Notes: generated by a model not told the origin, from the letters alone. A stretch of DNA of 64,000 nucleotides from Prauserella salsuginis (GCF_024648885.1 NZ_JANBBF010000008.1:744001-808000), one strand, 5' to 3'; positions 17,294-26,037 are shown, numbered from the stretch's first letter. A program made the numbers and translations.

Positions 17294-18154
17294 TCATTCC
17301 ACTCGCGGGCAAGGATGTGCGCGGCGTTCGGCATCCCAGAGTTCCTCCAGGCCCGCCGGAAGCCGGTCCTGCTGAAGCCGTGGGCGGACCACGGAGGCCA
17401 GGTCGGCCACTGCTGCGCGCCATGCCGCCGATCCCGTAGCCGGGTCAAGCCGTAACAGCGCGGTGTCGAGGCCCCAGTCGTCGCGCTCGGCCCTCAGCCG
17501 GGTGGCGAGGGCGGCGGCGTCCTCCCGGCCGGGATCCCACGCGCGAAATGCCGGACGGCGCAACCGCCGGGCCGCCGACCCGAGCCGGTCGGCCACCCGG
17601 CGCCATACAGCGGAACCGTCCCGCTCCACCACGGGGCTGAGCGCATACTGCGCTGCCACCGGCGTGGCTGCGTCACCGAGCAGCCACAGCGGGGGTTCGA
17701 GTGACTGCGGCGCGGGCATCACCCGCACCCGCTGCTCCGGATTCACCGTATGCTGCGGCAGCCCGGCCGGGACGGCGTGTTCGGCGCCCCGATGGAAGAA
17801 CGGGACGTTCGCCGCGGCCGAGAGCAGGAACCCGGTCCATTCGCTGAGCCGGTCGTAGTCGTCGCCACGCAGTCCCAGCACCAGCCGACCGCCGAGCAGC
17901 TGATCGGCCACATGCCGTTCCTCGGCCAGATAGAGCGGGTTGTGACCGGTCACCGAGGTGCCTGCACCGACGAGCAGAGTCCGCGTGCCCTCGGCGCACG
18001 AGGCGGCAGCCACCAGCGCCGCCTCGGGACTCTCCTGCCCGTCCGCCGCGTCGAGCCACACCAGGTCGAGCGCCGCCGCCTCCACGGCCGCGGCCACTCC
18101 CGCGACCTCGGCCGGGGGGACGGTGCCGAGCGGCACGGTCACGCCGATCCTCAT
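17294..18154 (-). CDS. Luciferase-like (LLM class) flavin-dependent oxidoreductase, divergent
   Basis: A 286-residue luciferase-fold protein. Seen: N-terminal MRIGVTVPLG strand, DLVWLDAADGQESPEA, LLVGAGTSVTGHNPLYLAEERHVADQLLGGRLVLGLRG, typical of this barrel. It is shorter than most family members and its C-terminal third is Arg/Ala-rich. ATG at 18154 overlaps the stop of the second LLM gene. Partners may use FMN or F420; with the neighbour it may form a heteromer. Substrate unknown. Confidence 0.72.
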   Translation of the reverse strand: MRIGVTVPLGTVPPAEVAGVAAAVEAAALDLVWLDAADGQESPEAALVAAASCAEGTRTLLVGAGTSVTGHNPLYLAEERHVADQLLGGRLVLGLRGDDYDRLSEWTGFLLSAAANVPFFHRGAEHAVPAGLPQHTVNPEQRVRVMPAPQSLEPPLWLLGDAATPVAAQYALSPVVERDGSAVWRRVADRLGSAARRLRRPAFRAWDPGREDAAALATRLRAERDDWGLDTALLRLDPATGSAAWRAAVADLASVVRPRLQQDRLPAGLEELWDAERRAHPCPRVE

Positions 18155-19107
18155 GCCGTCACCTCCTTGAGCACGGTCGAGGCCAGCAGTTCGAGCTGCC
18201 GGTCCAGCTCGTGGTCGGCGACGAAATCGAAGTTGATCCTGGCCACGATCGTGTCGACCCCGGCCTCCTCGGCCTCCGCGACGCTCGCGGCGACCTCGGC
18301 GGGAGTACCCACCGCGGCGCTGCGCACGGCCCGGTCGACCTGCTTGTCGAGCCGTTCGGGCCGTGCGAAGCCGTGGGAGCCGTCCAGCACCCACCACGCA
18401 CCGGCCTCCTCCACGTAGTGCCGTCGCAGTCGGGGCAGGAACCAGGAACGTGCGTGGTCTCCGTCCGGGTCGACCCACACGTCCTTGACCATGCCGATGC
18501 GCCCGGGTTCGCGTCCTGCCGCCCGGGCGGCCGCGTACACCGTGTCGACCGCCCTGCGGATGCCGGCAGCGTCGAGGGTCTGGGGCAGCAGCGCCGACAT
18601 CCCGTGCCGTCCGATCCGCTCCAATGCGGCGGTCGCCATCCCGCCGACCCACACCGCGTTCGACCGGCCACACGGCGGCTCGCGGTCGAGCACCTCCAGT
18701 CCGGCGTCCATGCGGCGGCCGCGGCCGGTGCGCGCCAGGCCCACACCGTCGAACTCGGCATCGCGGTGCCCCAGACCGACACCGAGTTCGAGGCGTCCCC
18801 GCGCCGCGGCGTCAACCGCCGCCGCGACCGAGCGCAGCCGCCGGGGGTCGTGCTGCGGCAGCAGCAGCACGGCCGTGCCGAAGCGCAGCGTGCTGGTCGC
18901 GCCCGCGGCCGCGGCCACCGGGATCAGGGGCGCGGGGCACCAGCCGTCGTACCAGAGTCGGTGCTCGGCGAGCCACAGGTGCGCGTAACCGAGTTCCTCC
19001 ACACGTCGCGCGACGGCGGGGAAATCCCGGTACAGGCCGGGAAGCGAACGCGGCATGGACACAGTGGACTGGAAGCTCCACAGCCCGACGCCCAGGTCGA
19101 CACCCAT
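18151..19107 (-). CDS. LLM class flavin/F420-dependent oxidoreductase
   Basis: A 318-residue luciferase-like barrel protein. Seen: RRVEELGYAHLWLAEHRLWYD, ATSTLRFGTAVLLLPQHDPRRL, RLELGVGLGHRDAEFDG and the C-terminal TPAEVAASVAEAEEAGVDTIVARINFD, the usual strand order. ATG at 19107, 16 bp after the MaoC stop. Such proteins in actinobacteria often use F420 to reduce or oxidise C-C or C-O bonds; coupling with the MaoC genes suggests an acyl-CoA-type intermediate, as an inference. Confidence 0.82.
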   Translation of the reverse strand: MGVDLGVGLWSFQSTVSMPRSLPGLYRDFPAVARRVEELGYAHLWLAEHRLWYDGWCPAPLIPVAAAAGATSTLRFGTAVLLLPQHDPRRLRSVAAAVDAAARGRLELGVGLGHRDAEFDGVGLARTGRGRRMDAGLEVLDREPPCGRSNAVWVGGMATAALERIGRHGMSALLPQTLDAAGIRRAVDTVYAAARAAGREPGRIGMVKDVWVDPDGDHARSWFLPRLRRHYVEEAGAWWVLDGSHGFARPERLDKQVDRAVRSAAVGTPAEVAASVAEAEEAGVDTIVARINFDFVADHELDRQLELLASTVLKEVTA

Positions 19108-19123
19108 CAGCAGCCGCCCGTCG

Positions 19124-19570
19124 TCACTGCGCCGAACCGGTCAGGTGCGTGACGTCGACGGTCGCCGTGCCGGCCAGCACGACCTTCTCGTCGACGACCA
19201 GCTCGACGTCGCAGTCGGCCAGTACACACTCGGCTTCGTCGCGCAGGCCCGAGACGGTTCCCCGCGCGACGACCCGGTCGCCGCCGAGGACGTTGCCACG
19301 GAAGCGCACCCGGATGCCCCGCAGGTGCTCGTGACCACCGGACCAGACCGCGAGCATGTTCATGACGTAGGCGAGGTTGTTCGGCCCCTGGTTGACCGGA
19401 CGATCGCCCATACCCAGCTCGCGCACCGAGTCCAGGTCGAAATGAATCGGATTGGGGTCGGCGAGCACCAACGCCATCGTCTTCATCTTCTCGGCACTCA
19501 CCGCGGGCAGCTCCCATTCGGGCAGTACCGTTCCGGCGTCCACGGCGGGTCGTCCGTTCGTCACGGTCAT
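19124..19570 (-). CDS. MaoC-like hot-dog dehydratase/hydratase subunit
   Basis: A 148-residue single hot-dog protein. Seen: the hydratase signature ADPNPIHFD near residues 38-46, with Asp and His as expected catalytic residues, followed by QGPNNLAYVMNML. ATG at 19570 overlaps the stop of the neighbouring MaoC gene. In such gene pairs one subunit carries the catalytic residues and the other binds substrate; this is the catalytic-looking one. Likely hydrates an enoyl-CoA. Confidence 0.87.
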   Translation of the reverse strand: MTVTNGRPAVDAGTVLPEWELPAVSAEKMKTMALVLADPNPIHFDLDSVRELGMGDRPVNQGPNNLAYVMNMLAVWSGGHEHLRGIRVRFRGNVLGGDRVVARGTVSGLRDEAECVLADCDVELVVDEKVVLAGTATVDVTHLTGSAQ

Positions 19571-20007
19571 GCACCCCTCCTCGGGAAGACGATCGAGTTG
19601 TAGGTGGAGGCGACGGTCGCGCCGTCGACGTCGGTGAGCGAGAGCCGAAAGCCCACGATGTCGAAGACCCCGGTCCGCTGACCCCGTTTGCGTTCGGCGG
19701 AGATGAACTCCCCGCCGACGGTGAAGGTCTCGCCGACCAGCAGCGGCCGTTCGAGCACCGTCTCGTGTTCGCCGAACATCGGCCCGTCGTCGGCGGTCGC
19801 ACCGCAGATCTCGAACAGCCCGTCCCAGCTCACAGTCTTGCCGACGGCGACGGCGACGTAGGCGAACAGCGGGTGTGCGACCCGCCCGTCCCGCGGGGAC
19901 TCGACGACATCGTTGAGCAGCCAGTCCACGTACGGCTCGACGGTGTACGACCCGCCCGGGATCGGCGTGCCGACGATCGCCGCCAGCTCGCTCTCGGTCA
20001 TCGCCAT
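19567..20007 (-). CDS. MaoC N-terminal-like hot-dog protein
   Basis: A 146-residue hot-dog protein. Seen: VEPYVDWLLNDVVES, PLFAYVAVAVG, GPMFGEHETVLERPLLVGETFTVGGEFISAERKRGQRTG, a pattern of the MaoC-N half without the Asp-His hydratase signature. ATG at 20007 with GGAGGTCTCG upstream. It is first in the long left-going operon, and an operator-like palindrome ends 21 bp before its start. It probably forms a heterodimer with the following MaoC protein. Confidence 0.83.
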   Translation of the reverse strand: MAMTESELAAIVGTPIPGGSYTVEPYVDWLLNDVVESPRDGRVAHPLFAYVAVAVGKTVSWDGLFEICGATADDGPMFGEHETVLERPLLVGETFTVGGEFISAERKRGQRTGVFDIVGFRLSLTDVDGATVASTYNSIVFPRRGA

Positions 20008-20027
20008 CGAGACCTCCGATTTAATCA

Positions 20028-20041
20028 ACCGACTGATTGGT
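20028..20041. promoter_or_regulatory. Operator-like palindrome, site 4 (MaoC-thiolase-P450 operon)
   Basis: ACCGACTGATTGGT, right arm TTGGT perfect and left arm with one mismatch, 20 bp upstream of the MaoC ATG in an AT-richer patch. The position is suited to blocking RNA polymerase. Confidence 0.52.
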
Positions 20042-20084
20042 AGAAGTCTGCCAGACGGCGCGGGCCGTGCCAAGAAGCGGCAAC

Positions 20085-20137
20085 GAAAAACCCCGAGCCA
20101 CCACCGGGTCGGCGGGGAACCGGAACGGGGCTCGGGG
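20085..20137 (-). terminator. Rho-independent terminator after tetR
   Basis: On the minus strand, GGCTCGGGG/CCCCGAGCC arms (20129-20137 and 20091-20099) are followed by a T run (20086-20090). It is 40-90 bp after the TetR stop and separates that operon from the MaoC operon, which has its own operator. Confidence 0.6.
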
Positions 20138-20176
20138 CTGGGGGCTTGGGGCCGGGACTGGACGGGCTGCGACGCG

Positions 20177-20860
20177 TCAGGCCTGCACGAACGCGGCGCG
20201 CAACACCTCGATTCCGCCGGCCGAGGAGACCGCGGCCTCGGACGCGACCGAAGAGACGATCATCCCGGAGTAGACGTCGGCGAGCTGTTCGGCGCTCTTG
20301 GCCCCGTCGGGCCGGTACCACCGCGTCATCGAATTCAGCTCACCGGTGATCATGATGCTCGCCAGCCGCGGGTCGATCGCCCCGTCGATGACACCCTCAC
20401 GCTGCCCTTCCTCGAGGATCCGCTGGAGCACCACGACGTAGGTGTCGCCACCCTCGCGAATCTCGGCGCGCCGCGCCTCGCTCAGCCGGTCGAACTCGCG
20501 CAGCTGGATCGTGTAGGCGACGAGGTGCTTGGCGGCGAACAGTACGTGCGCACGCACGAAGGCGGCCAGCTGCTCCAGGGGCGCACGCTCGGCCTCGGTC
20601 ACCGACCGCATATCGGCGATCGCCTCGTCGTACACGTCCTTGATGATCTTGTAGAGGAAGTCTTCCTTGGATCGGACATAGTGGTACAGACTTCCCTTCA
20701 GGATCCCGATTCGGTCGGCGATGTCCTGAATACTGGTGGCGCTGTACCCCTTCTCGAGGATCACCGCTGCGGCGGCCTCGACGATCTCGGCGAAGCGCTC
20801 GGGGTCCGGTCCACGACGCGGTCGCCCGCGCTTGGCCGGCTCGGTGCCCGTCTTCGACAT
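20177..20860 (-). CDS. TetR-family transcriptional regulator, likely pathway repressor
   Basis: A 227-residue TetR protein. Seen: basic N-terminus (KRGRPRRG), HTH block TSIQDIADRIGILKGSLYHYVRSKEDFL, and a helical C-terminal ligand domain. ATG at 20860 follows a purine-rich GGGGGA. It is the last gene of the operon moaA-VOC-SnoaL-tetR, whose promoter region has an operator-like box (23025-23038), so it may regulate itself. It is the only TetR gene in the window and lies at the centre of operons sharing the 14-bp palindrome, making it the candidate binder; the ligand is probably a CoA ester or the substrate (inference). Confidence 0.92.
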   Translation of the reverse strand: MSKTGTEPAKRGRPRRGPDPERFAEIVEAAAAVILEKGYSATSIQDIADRIGILKGSLYHYVRSKEDFLYKIIKDVYDEAIADMRSVTEAERAPLEQLAAFVRAHVLFAAKHLVAYTIQLREFDRLSEARRAEIREGGDTYVVVLQRILEEGQREGVIDGAIDPRLASIMITGELNSMTRWYRPDGAKSAEQLADVYSGMIVSSVASEAAVSSAGGIEVLRAAFVQA

Positions 20861-20864
20861 GTGG

Positions 20865-21386
20865 TCACGTCCCCCTTGTGCTAGATGTACCCGCGGCGCC
20901 TGCACTCCGCCACGCGCGGCCGAACCACGGCAGAATAGTCCGGTCCCCGGCGATCCACCGGCCATCGACCGTACGCTCGGCGATGCGCCAGCCCCGTTCG
21001 GCGCGGCGCAGCAGATCACGATAGGACGCGGCAACCTCGACCCGCGCCGAGCCCGCACCCTCGCGGCGCCCCACCAGAGTGGCACGGACGTGGCTGCGGA
21101 CCCGCACCCCGCCCACCTCCCCGGCTGCGGCGTGCACGCTGCCGAGCAGATGCTGGGTGGTGCGCAGATGCCGGTGGAGGCCGGCCATCACGTCCGCGAG
21201 TTCGTCGCCCCGGCACCGGAACGCACCGTAGTCGGCGCGGGCATCCGGGAGGAAAAGCTCGTGCAGCTCGTCGTACGCCCCGTCATCGATCGCCCAACAG
21301 TAACGGCTGAGCACCTCACCGGCGACCGCGGTCGCTGCGACGGCGTCGAGCGGATGCGACGCCCATGCCCGCGGATCAGCCGGCAT
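20865..21386 (-). CDS. SnoaL/NTF2-like protein
   Basis: A 173-residue cone-fold protein. Seen: YCWAIDDGAYDELHELFLPDA, then GGVRVRSHVRATLVGRR, ASYRDLLRRAERGWRIAERTVDGRW, the standard NTF2-like layout. ATG at 21386 overlaps the VOC stop by 11 bases. Members include dehydratases, cyclases and non-catalytic binding proteins; no catalytic assignment can be made. Its conserved linkage here with VOC and MoaA is the only clue. Confidence 0.82.
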   Translation of the reverse strand: MPADPRAWASHPLDAVAATAVAGEVLSRYCWAIDDGAYDELHELFLPDARADYGAFRCRGDELADVMAGLHRHLRTTQHLLGSVHAAAGEVGGVRVRSHVRATLVGRREGAGSARVEVAASYRDLLRRAERGWRIAERTVDGRWIAGDRTILPWFGRAWRSAGAAGTSSTRGT

Positions 21387-21891
21387 CAGAGGACCCGAAG
21401 GTGCTCGAGTCCGGCGCCGGATACTCGGCGCCCTCGAACCACGCCTCGAGTTCGGCACGCCGCGTACCGTCCACGAGCTCCACGAACGGCCCACTGGGCA
21501 GCCGGTGGTAGGCGAACCGGACGGCGGCGCCACTACCGTCGTCGAAGGTCAACACCCGCGGCAGACCCGCGGCCTCGAGCTTTGCGGACGTCTCGGCGAA
21601 ATCGTCGGCCCACACTCCGATGTGGTGCGCACCGCCGGGGCCGAAGGCGTTCACGGGTGATTCCCAGGCCGTCCCGGGAACCGGCTCGAGCAGCTCCAGC
21701 CGCGGCGATCCGCCTCGCGAGTACACGAAGCGCATGTGCGCGTCGACATGCCCGTCCGGTGTCAGCACCGGCATGTCCCGCTCCTCGACGGCATTCCAGG
21801 TCACGCCGAAGACGGTGGCCAACTCGGCCATCGCCGCGTCGAGATCCGGCACGACGAAGCCAGTGTGGTAGATGTCGGTGATGTCGAGCAT
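21376..21891 (-). CDS. VOC family protein
   Basis: A 171-residue VOC protein. Seen: IYHTGFVVPDLDAAMAELA, PRLELLEPVPG, AHHIGVWADDFAETSAKL and GPFVELVDG, giving His/Glu ligands in the expected places. ATG at 21891 with AGAAGGAGAACGCG upstream. Second gene of the moaA operon. One of four VOC proteins in the shared regulon; function unknown. Confidence 0.8.
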   Translation of the reverse strand: MLDITDIYHTGFVVPDLDAAMAELATVFGVTWNAVEERDMPVLTPDGHVDAHMRFVYSRGGSPRLELLEPVPGTAWESPVNAFGPGGAHHIGVWADDFAETSAKLEAAGLPRVLTFDDGSGAAVRFAYHRLPSGPFVELVDGTRRAELEAWFEGAEYPAPDSSTFGSSDAG

Positions 21892-21931
21892 CGCGTTCTC
21901 CTTCTGATCGATGGGCTCGCCGATGATGCGG

Positions 21932-22963
21932 TCAACCGCCGATGTAGGACATCTCCACCCGCGGCCCGCTCAGACCGCCGGCACCGCGCAGCTCGGACGC
22001 GCGATCGGCACGGCCGCCCCAGACGTCGGCGACGGCGTCGTGGAGCTCCCGGTCACTGCACCCACCGCGTAGCAGCGTGCGCAGATCGAACCCGGTCGCC
22101 GCGAACAGGCACGTGTAGAGCTCGCCCACCGCGGAGATCCGGCCGCGGGTGCACGTACGGCAGAACGGCTTGGTCACCGAGGCGATGATGCCGACCTCTC
22201 CCCCGCCGTCGCGATAACGGAAACGGGTCGCGACCTCGCCGGCTGCCTCAGAGGCGACCTCCTCCAGCGGCCACAGCGCATCGATGCGGGCACGTACCTC
22301 CTCCGCGGGCACCACCTTGTCGCGCACCCAGCCGTTGGTCGTACCGACGTCCATGTACTCGATGAACCGCACGCACACACCCTGTTCGCGGGCCCACGCG
22401 GCGAGATCCTCGATCTGGTGGTCGTTGACACCGCGCTGGACCACGGTGTTGACCTTGACCCCCAGACCGGCCTGCTGCGCGGCGGCGATCCCGTCCAGCA
22501 CCGCCGAGAGCGGTACCAGGGTGTCGGCCATGACACGGAAGGTCGGCTCGTCCAGCGCGTCCAGGCTCACCGTGACACGGTGCAGCCCCGCACTCGCGAG
22601 CGCGTCGGCGAACTTCGGCAACAGCACGCCGTTCGACGTCATCGCGAGATCGTCGAACCCGCAACCATCCACTTCGGACAGCTGTGCCACGAGCTCGGGC
22701 AACCCACTGCGGAGCAGCGGCTCACCTCCGGTCAGTCGGATCTTGCGAATCCCGCCGCGCCGCAGAACCCCGAGCAGTCGGGCGATCTCCTCGAAACCGA
22801 GCAGCTCGGAACGCTCGAGGAACGCGTGATCGGCACCGAACAGCTCACGGGGCATGCAGTAGCGGCACCGGAAGTTGCACCGGTCGGTCACCGACAACCG
22901 CAGATCGGTCAGCGGCCGGCCGAGTCGGTCGACCAGCTGCCGCGGAACAACGTGTTGTGTCAT
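21932..22963 (-). CDS. moaA: GTP 3',8-cyclase MoaA (molybdenum cofactor biosynthesis)
   Basis: A 343-residue radical-SAM enzyme for the first step of molybdopterin synthesis. Seen: CNFRCRYCMP (SAM cluster CxxxCxxC), TGGEPLLR, a second cluster KPFCRTCTRGRISAVGELYTC, and a C-terminal Gly-Gly. ATG at 22963 with GAAGGGGC upstream. It stands alone, without other moa/moe genes, in an operon with VOC, SnoaL and TetR genes. Local supply of cofactor for the molybdopterin oxidoreductase at 28.3 kb is the natural inference. Confidence 0.93.
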   Translation of the reverse strand: MTQHVVPRQLVDRLGRPLTDLRLSVTDRCNFRCRYCMPRELFGADHAFLERSELLGFEEIARLLGVLRRGGIRKIRLTGGEPLLRSGLPELVAQLSEVDGCGFDDLAMTSNGVLLPKFADALASAGLHRVTVSLDALDEPTFRVMADTLVPLSAVLDGIAAAQQAGLGVKVNTVVQRGVNDHQIEDLAAWAREQGVCVRFIEYMDVGTTNGWVRDKVVPAEEVRARIDALWPLEEVASEAAGEVATRFRYRDGGGEVGIIASVTKPFCRTCTRGRISAVGELYTCLFAATGFDLRTLLRGGCSDRELHDAVADVWGGRADRASELRGAGGLSGPRVEMSYIGG

Positions 22964-23024
22964 CAACGCCCCTTCCGACGCGGGACGTCGTCGCCGAAAC
23001 GCCCACCTGCTCGAGTTTTTGACA

Positions 23025-23038
23025 ACCGTTCGTTTGGT
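23025..23038. promoter_or_regulatory. Operator-like palindrome, site 5 (moaA / hydrolase divergent promoters)
   Basis: ACCGTTCGTTTGGT: the right part CGTTTGGT is identical to the consensus and the left arm is diverged. It lies 61 bp upstream of moaA and 56 bp upstream of the alpha/beta hydrolase start, so it could serve both directions and autoregulate tetR. Confidence 0.52.
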
Positions 23039-23094
23039 AGTTTAATTGTCAGAGCGATCCAGGATCAAGTACCCATACCGGAGGGGACGTGTGC

Positions 23095-24051
23095 ATGGCC
23101 GCCACGGAACGCATCGGACGCGCCGACACTGCGGACTACCGCACACCACCGACATCTGCCGGGGTCGCCGAACCGCCCGACTGGGCGTCCCACGCACTCG
23201 GACGCGAGCGACGGATGGGCCGGGTCGTGTGCGACGGCGTGACGATCCGCTACCTCAGCTGGGGTGACCCCGCTGCACCCGCGACGGTGCTGGTCCACGG
23301 CGGCGCGGCGCACGCCATGTGGTGGGCTCCCCTGGCCGCACTGCTCGACCACGGCGGACACGTCGTCGCACTCGACCTGTCCGGGCACGGACTCAGCGAC
23401 CACCGGCCGGTCTACTCAGTGGGAACGTGGGCACGCGAGGTCGTGGCGGTGGCGGAGGCCGTATCGCCCGACCCGGCGACCATCGTCGCGCACTCGCTCG
23501 GAGGGATCGCGAGTTCCGTCGTCCTGACCGATCCCGCCCTGGCCGAACACGTCCGGCGCGTGGTGCTGGTGGACACACCTGCCTGGCCGGACGCACCTGC
23601 CCCCGAGCAGCCGCTGGCCGAACGGGAGGTGCGCCCGCACCGGATCTACGCTGCGGCCGCCGAAGGAGTCGCCCGCTTTCGCCTCGTCCCTCCGCAGCCG
23701 TGCGACAACGACTGGTACGTCGACCACATCGCCTGGCACGGCCTGCGACCGGTCGACGAGCCGCACGCGCCCGCTGCGGGCGTGCAGTGGCGGTTCGACC
23801 CGCGGATCTTCGCCAACCCGACCGGCAACCACCAGATCGTCCGGTTCGGCGGCGACCTCGACGAGGCGTGTCGGCCGTTCGCCGTGGTCATGGGTGAACG
23901 TTCGTATCTCGCCGAGGGCGCGCGGCGGGCACTGGCCGGGCGGCCCGACACACCGCTGCTCTTCGTTCCGGATGCCGCGCATCACGTGATGCTCGACCAG
24001 CCGCTGAGCCTGCTCTCGACCCTGCGTTCCCTGCTCACAACCTGGCCGTGA
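23095..24051 (+). CDS. Alpha/beta hydrolase
   Basis: A 318-residue alpha/beta hydrolase. Seen: oxyanion strand VLVHGGAAHAMWW, nucleophile elbow VAHSLGG, and a C-terminal catalytic His in PDAAHHVM. ATG at 23095 is chosen over GTG at 23089 because GGAGGGG lies 8 bases before it. It is transcribed alone, divergent from the moaA operon, and converges on the TRAP operon. It may hydrolyse an ester, lactone or ring-cleavage product of the pathway. Confidence 0.87.
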   Translation: MAATERIGRADTADYRTPPTSAGVAEPPDWASHALGRERRMGRVVCDGVTIRYLSWGDPAAPATVLVHGGAAHAMWWAPLAALLDHGGHVVALDLSGHGLSDHRPVYSVGTWAREVVAVAEAVSPDPATIVAHSLGGIASSVVLTDPALAEHVRRVVLVDTPAWPDAPAPEQPLAEREVRPHRIYAAAAEGVARFRLVPPQPCDNDWYVDHIAWHGLRPVDEPHAPAAGVQWRFDPRIFANPTGNHQIVRFGGDLDEACRPFAVVMGERSYLAEGARRALAGRPDTPLLFVPDAAHHVMLDQPLSLLSTLRSLLTTWP

Positions 24052-24066
24052 CCGACAGGCCCGCGC

Positions 24067-24627
24067 TCACAGACCGTGGACCCGGGTACCGCCTTCCGGC
24101 CCACGTCGCACATCCTCGACAGCCGTCACGATCTGTTCCAGCGCAAGGATGAGGAAACCGGCGAACACGGCGACCCGTGCCGGCCACATCGGCAGTCGTA
24201 CGAGACCCAGCTTGTATTCACCCGTCTCCAGTGCGGCAGCCAGCACGTCCCAGGACGCCCATGCCAGCAGCACGGCGACCGATGCGGCACCCAACCCGCC
24301 CACGAACCGCACGACCCGGTACGTGCGCCCCGACAGCCGGTCCACAACGGACGACATCGAGACGTGCTGTCGGCGTCGTTCCGCCTCGCCCAGGGCGAAG
24401 AAGGCCAGTACCGCCATCGCCAACTCGACGTACTCGACGATGCCGCGTACCTCCGGTTGCCCGGACAGGCGCAGCACGACGTTGTAGGTCACGAGCAGCA
24501 TCACGAACAACATGCCGACGACCGACACGACTGACATCGCCCGCGCCAGGGCGTGCACGGCGGCGGCGAACCCTCGGCCGGTCGCACCCGCGATCCTGCC
24601 GATTCCTGTGGCGGCGCGCTCGGTCAT
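24067..24627 (-). CDS. TRAP transporter small membrane subunit (DctQ)
   Basis: A 186-residue membrane protein with four hydrophobic segments, for example VVSVVGMLFVMLLVTYNVVL and AVLLAWASWDVLAAAL, and the family-like VEYVELAMAVLAFFALGEAERR. The ATG at 24627 overlaps the DctM stop. It is the small integral subunit of a Na+-driven TRAP importer. Here the gene order is P-M-Q rather than the more common P-Q-M. Confidence 0.85.
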   Translation of the reverse strand: MTERAATGIGRIAGATGRGFAAAVHALARAMSVVSVVGMLFVMLLVTYNVVLRLSGQPEVRGIVEYVELAMAVLAFFALGEAERRRQHVSMSSVVDRLSGRTYRVVRFVGGLGAASVAVLLAWASWDVLAAALETGEYKLGLVRLPMWPARVAVFAGFLILALEQIVTAVEDVRRGPEGGTRVHGL

Positions 24628-25961
24628 GAGCTCAGTCCCATCTGGCTCGGGATGAAGGTGACGATCGCGGGAAAGGTGAACATCAGGACCACGACGATGA
24701 TGTCCAGTCGCACGTACCACAGCACCCCGCGGAAGGCGGTGCTGATCTCGATGTCCTTCCGAATTCCCGCGACGACGAAGGCGTTGAGCCCGAGCGGCGG
24801 CGTGAGCAGGCCGATCTCGATCAACTTGACGAACAGCAGCCCGAACCAGATCCCGTTCATACCCAGCTCGCTGACGACCGGGTAGGTCAGCGGAACCATG
24901 ATCAGCAGGATCGACGTCGGGTCGAGGAACATTCCCATCGGGACGAGCACGATCAACAGCAGGGCGACGATCAGCCACGCCGGCAGCGACAGACCTGTCA
25001 GCCCGTCGGTGAGCAGCTGCGGAGCGCCGGCCGCCACCATGAACGAGGAGAAGATCGCCCCGCCGATGAGTAGCGAGAAGACCATTCCGTTGAGACTGAC
25101 CGCGGCGGTGAGCGCACCCCACAGGTTGCGCCGCAGTTCCCGTGGCTTTCGGAGGTGTTCGATGATCACCATGAGCACCGCGACGAACGCACCGACCGCC
25201 GCGGCCTCCACGGCCGTGAACAGGCCGGAATACATTCCGCCGATGACGATCACGAACAGCAGACCGATCCGGAACAGGCTGTAGACACCCGCCAGCAGTG
25301 CGGGCCGGTCGCTGAGCGGAAGGACCTCCTCTGCTCCCTTGCCGAACAGCTCCGGTTTGCGCTTGGCCCGGATCATGATGCTGACGCCGTACACGGTCGC
25401 AGTGACCACACCCGGCCCGATGCCGGCCATGAGCAGCGCGCCGATGGGTTCACCGGTCAGTACGCCGTAGATGACCAGCGGCACGCTCGGCGGAATGAGG
25501 ACACCGAGCGTGCCGGCCGCGCCGACCACACCGGCGGCGACATGCATCGCGTAGCCGGCCTTGCGCATCTCCGTGATGGCGAGATTGCCGATCGAGATCA
25601 CCGTGGCGATGCTGGAGCCACTGACGGCGGCGAAACACGCGCACGCCGTCAGAGTCGCCACCGCCAGACCGCCGGGCAGGCCACGAAGAAACCACCCGAG
25701 TACGCGATAGGCACCCTCCGCGAGGTTCGCACGCTCGGCGGCATTGCCGAGCAGCACGAACATGGGGATCACCAGCAGCGTGAACTTGGAGGCGCTCTCG
25801 ATCGGCAGCGCACCCAACGTCGACATGCCGACGTCCCAGCCGTCGAGCAGGTAATAGCCGACGAACCCTGCGAAGGTCAGCGCCAGCGCGATGCGCATGC
25901 CCACGAGCAGACACCCCGCCAGGATCCCGACGACCACGAGGAAGAGCTCCACCGTGCTCAT
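24624..25961 (-). CDS. TRAP transporter large permease (DctM)
   Basis: A 445-residue polytopic membrane protein with about a dozen hydrophobic segments. Seen: VVATLTACACFAAVSGSS-type block (ACACFAAVSGSSIATVISIG), GVLIPPSVPLVIYGVLTGEPIGALL, and LTPPLGLNAFVVAGI, hallmark DctM regions. ATG at 25961. It forms the translocation channel with DctQ. Its placement in the operator-linked regulon suggests that the pathway substrate is an anionic carboxylate taken up by it. Confidence 0.92.
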   Translation of the reverse strand: MSTVELFLVVVGILAGCLLVGMRIALALTFAGFVGYYLLDGWDVGMSTLGALPIESASKFTLLVIPMFVLLGNAAERANLAEGAYRVLGWFLRGLPGGLAVATLTACACFAAVSGSSIATVISIGNLAITEMRKAGYAMHVAAGVVGAAGTLGVLIPPSVPLVIYGVLTGEPIGALLMAGIGPGVVTATVYGVSIMIRAKRKPELFGKGAEEVLPLSDRPALLAGVYSLFRIGLLFVIVIGGMYSGLFTAVEAAAVGAFVAVLMVIIEHLRKPRELRRNLWGALTAAVSLNGMVFSLLIGGAIFSSFMVAAGAPQLLTDGLTGLSLPAWLIVALLLIVLVPMGMFLDPTSILLIMVPLTYPVVSELGMNGIWFGLLFVKLIEIGLLTPPLGLNAFVVAGIRKDIEISTAFRGVLWYVRLDIIVVVLMFTFPAIVTFIPSQMGLSS

Positions 25962-26037
25962 CGGCGACCCCTCCGCTCCGCATCAGCGGCATTTCCTGAC
26001 CACATCACGGTGATCCCGGCCGTGCCGCACCACGTCG

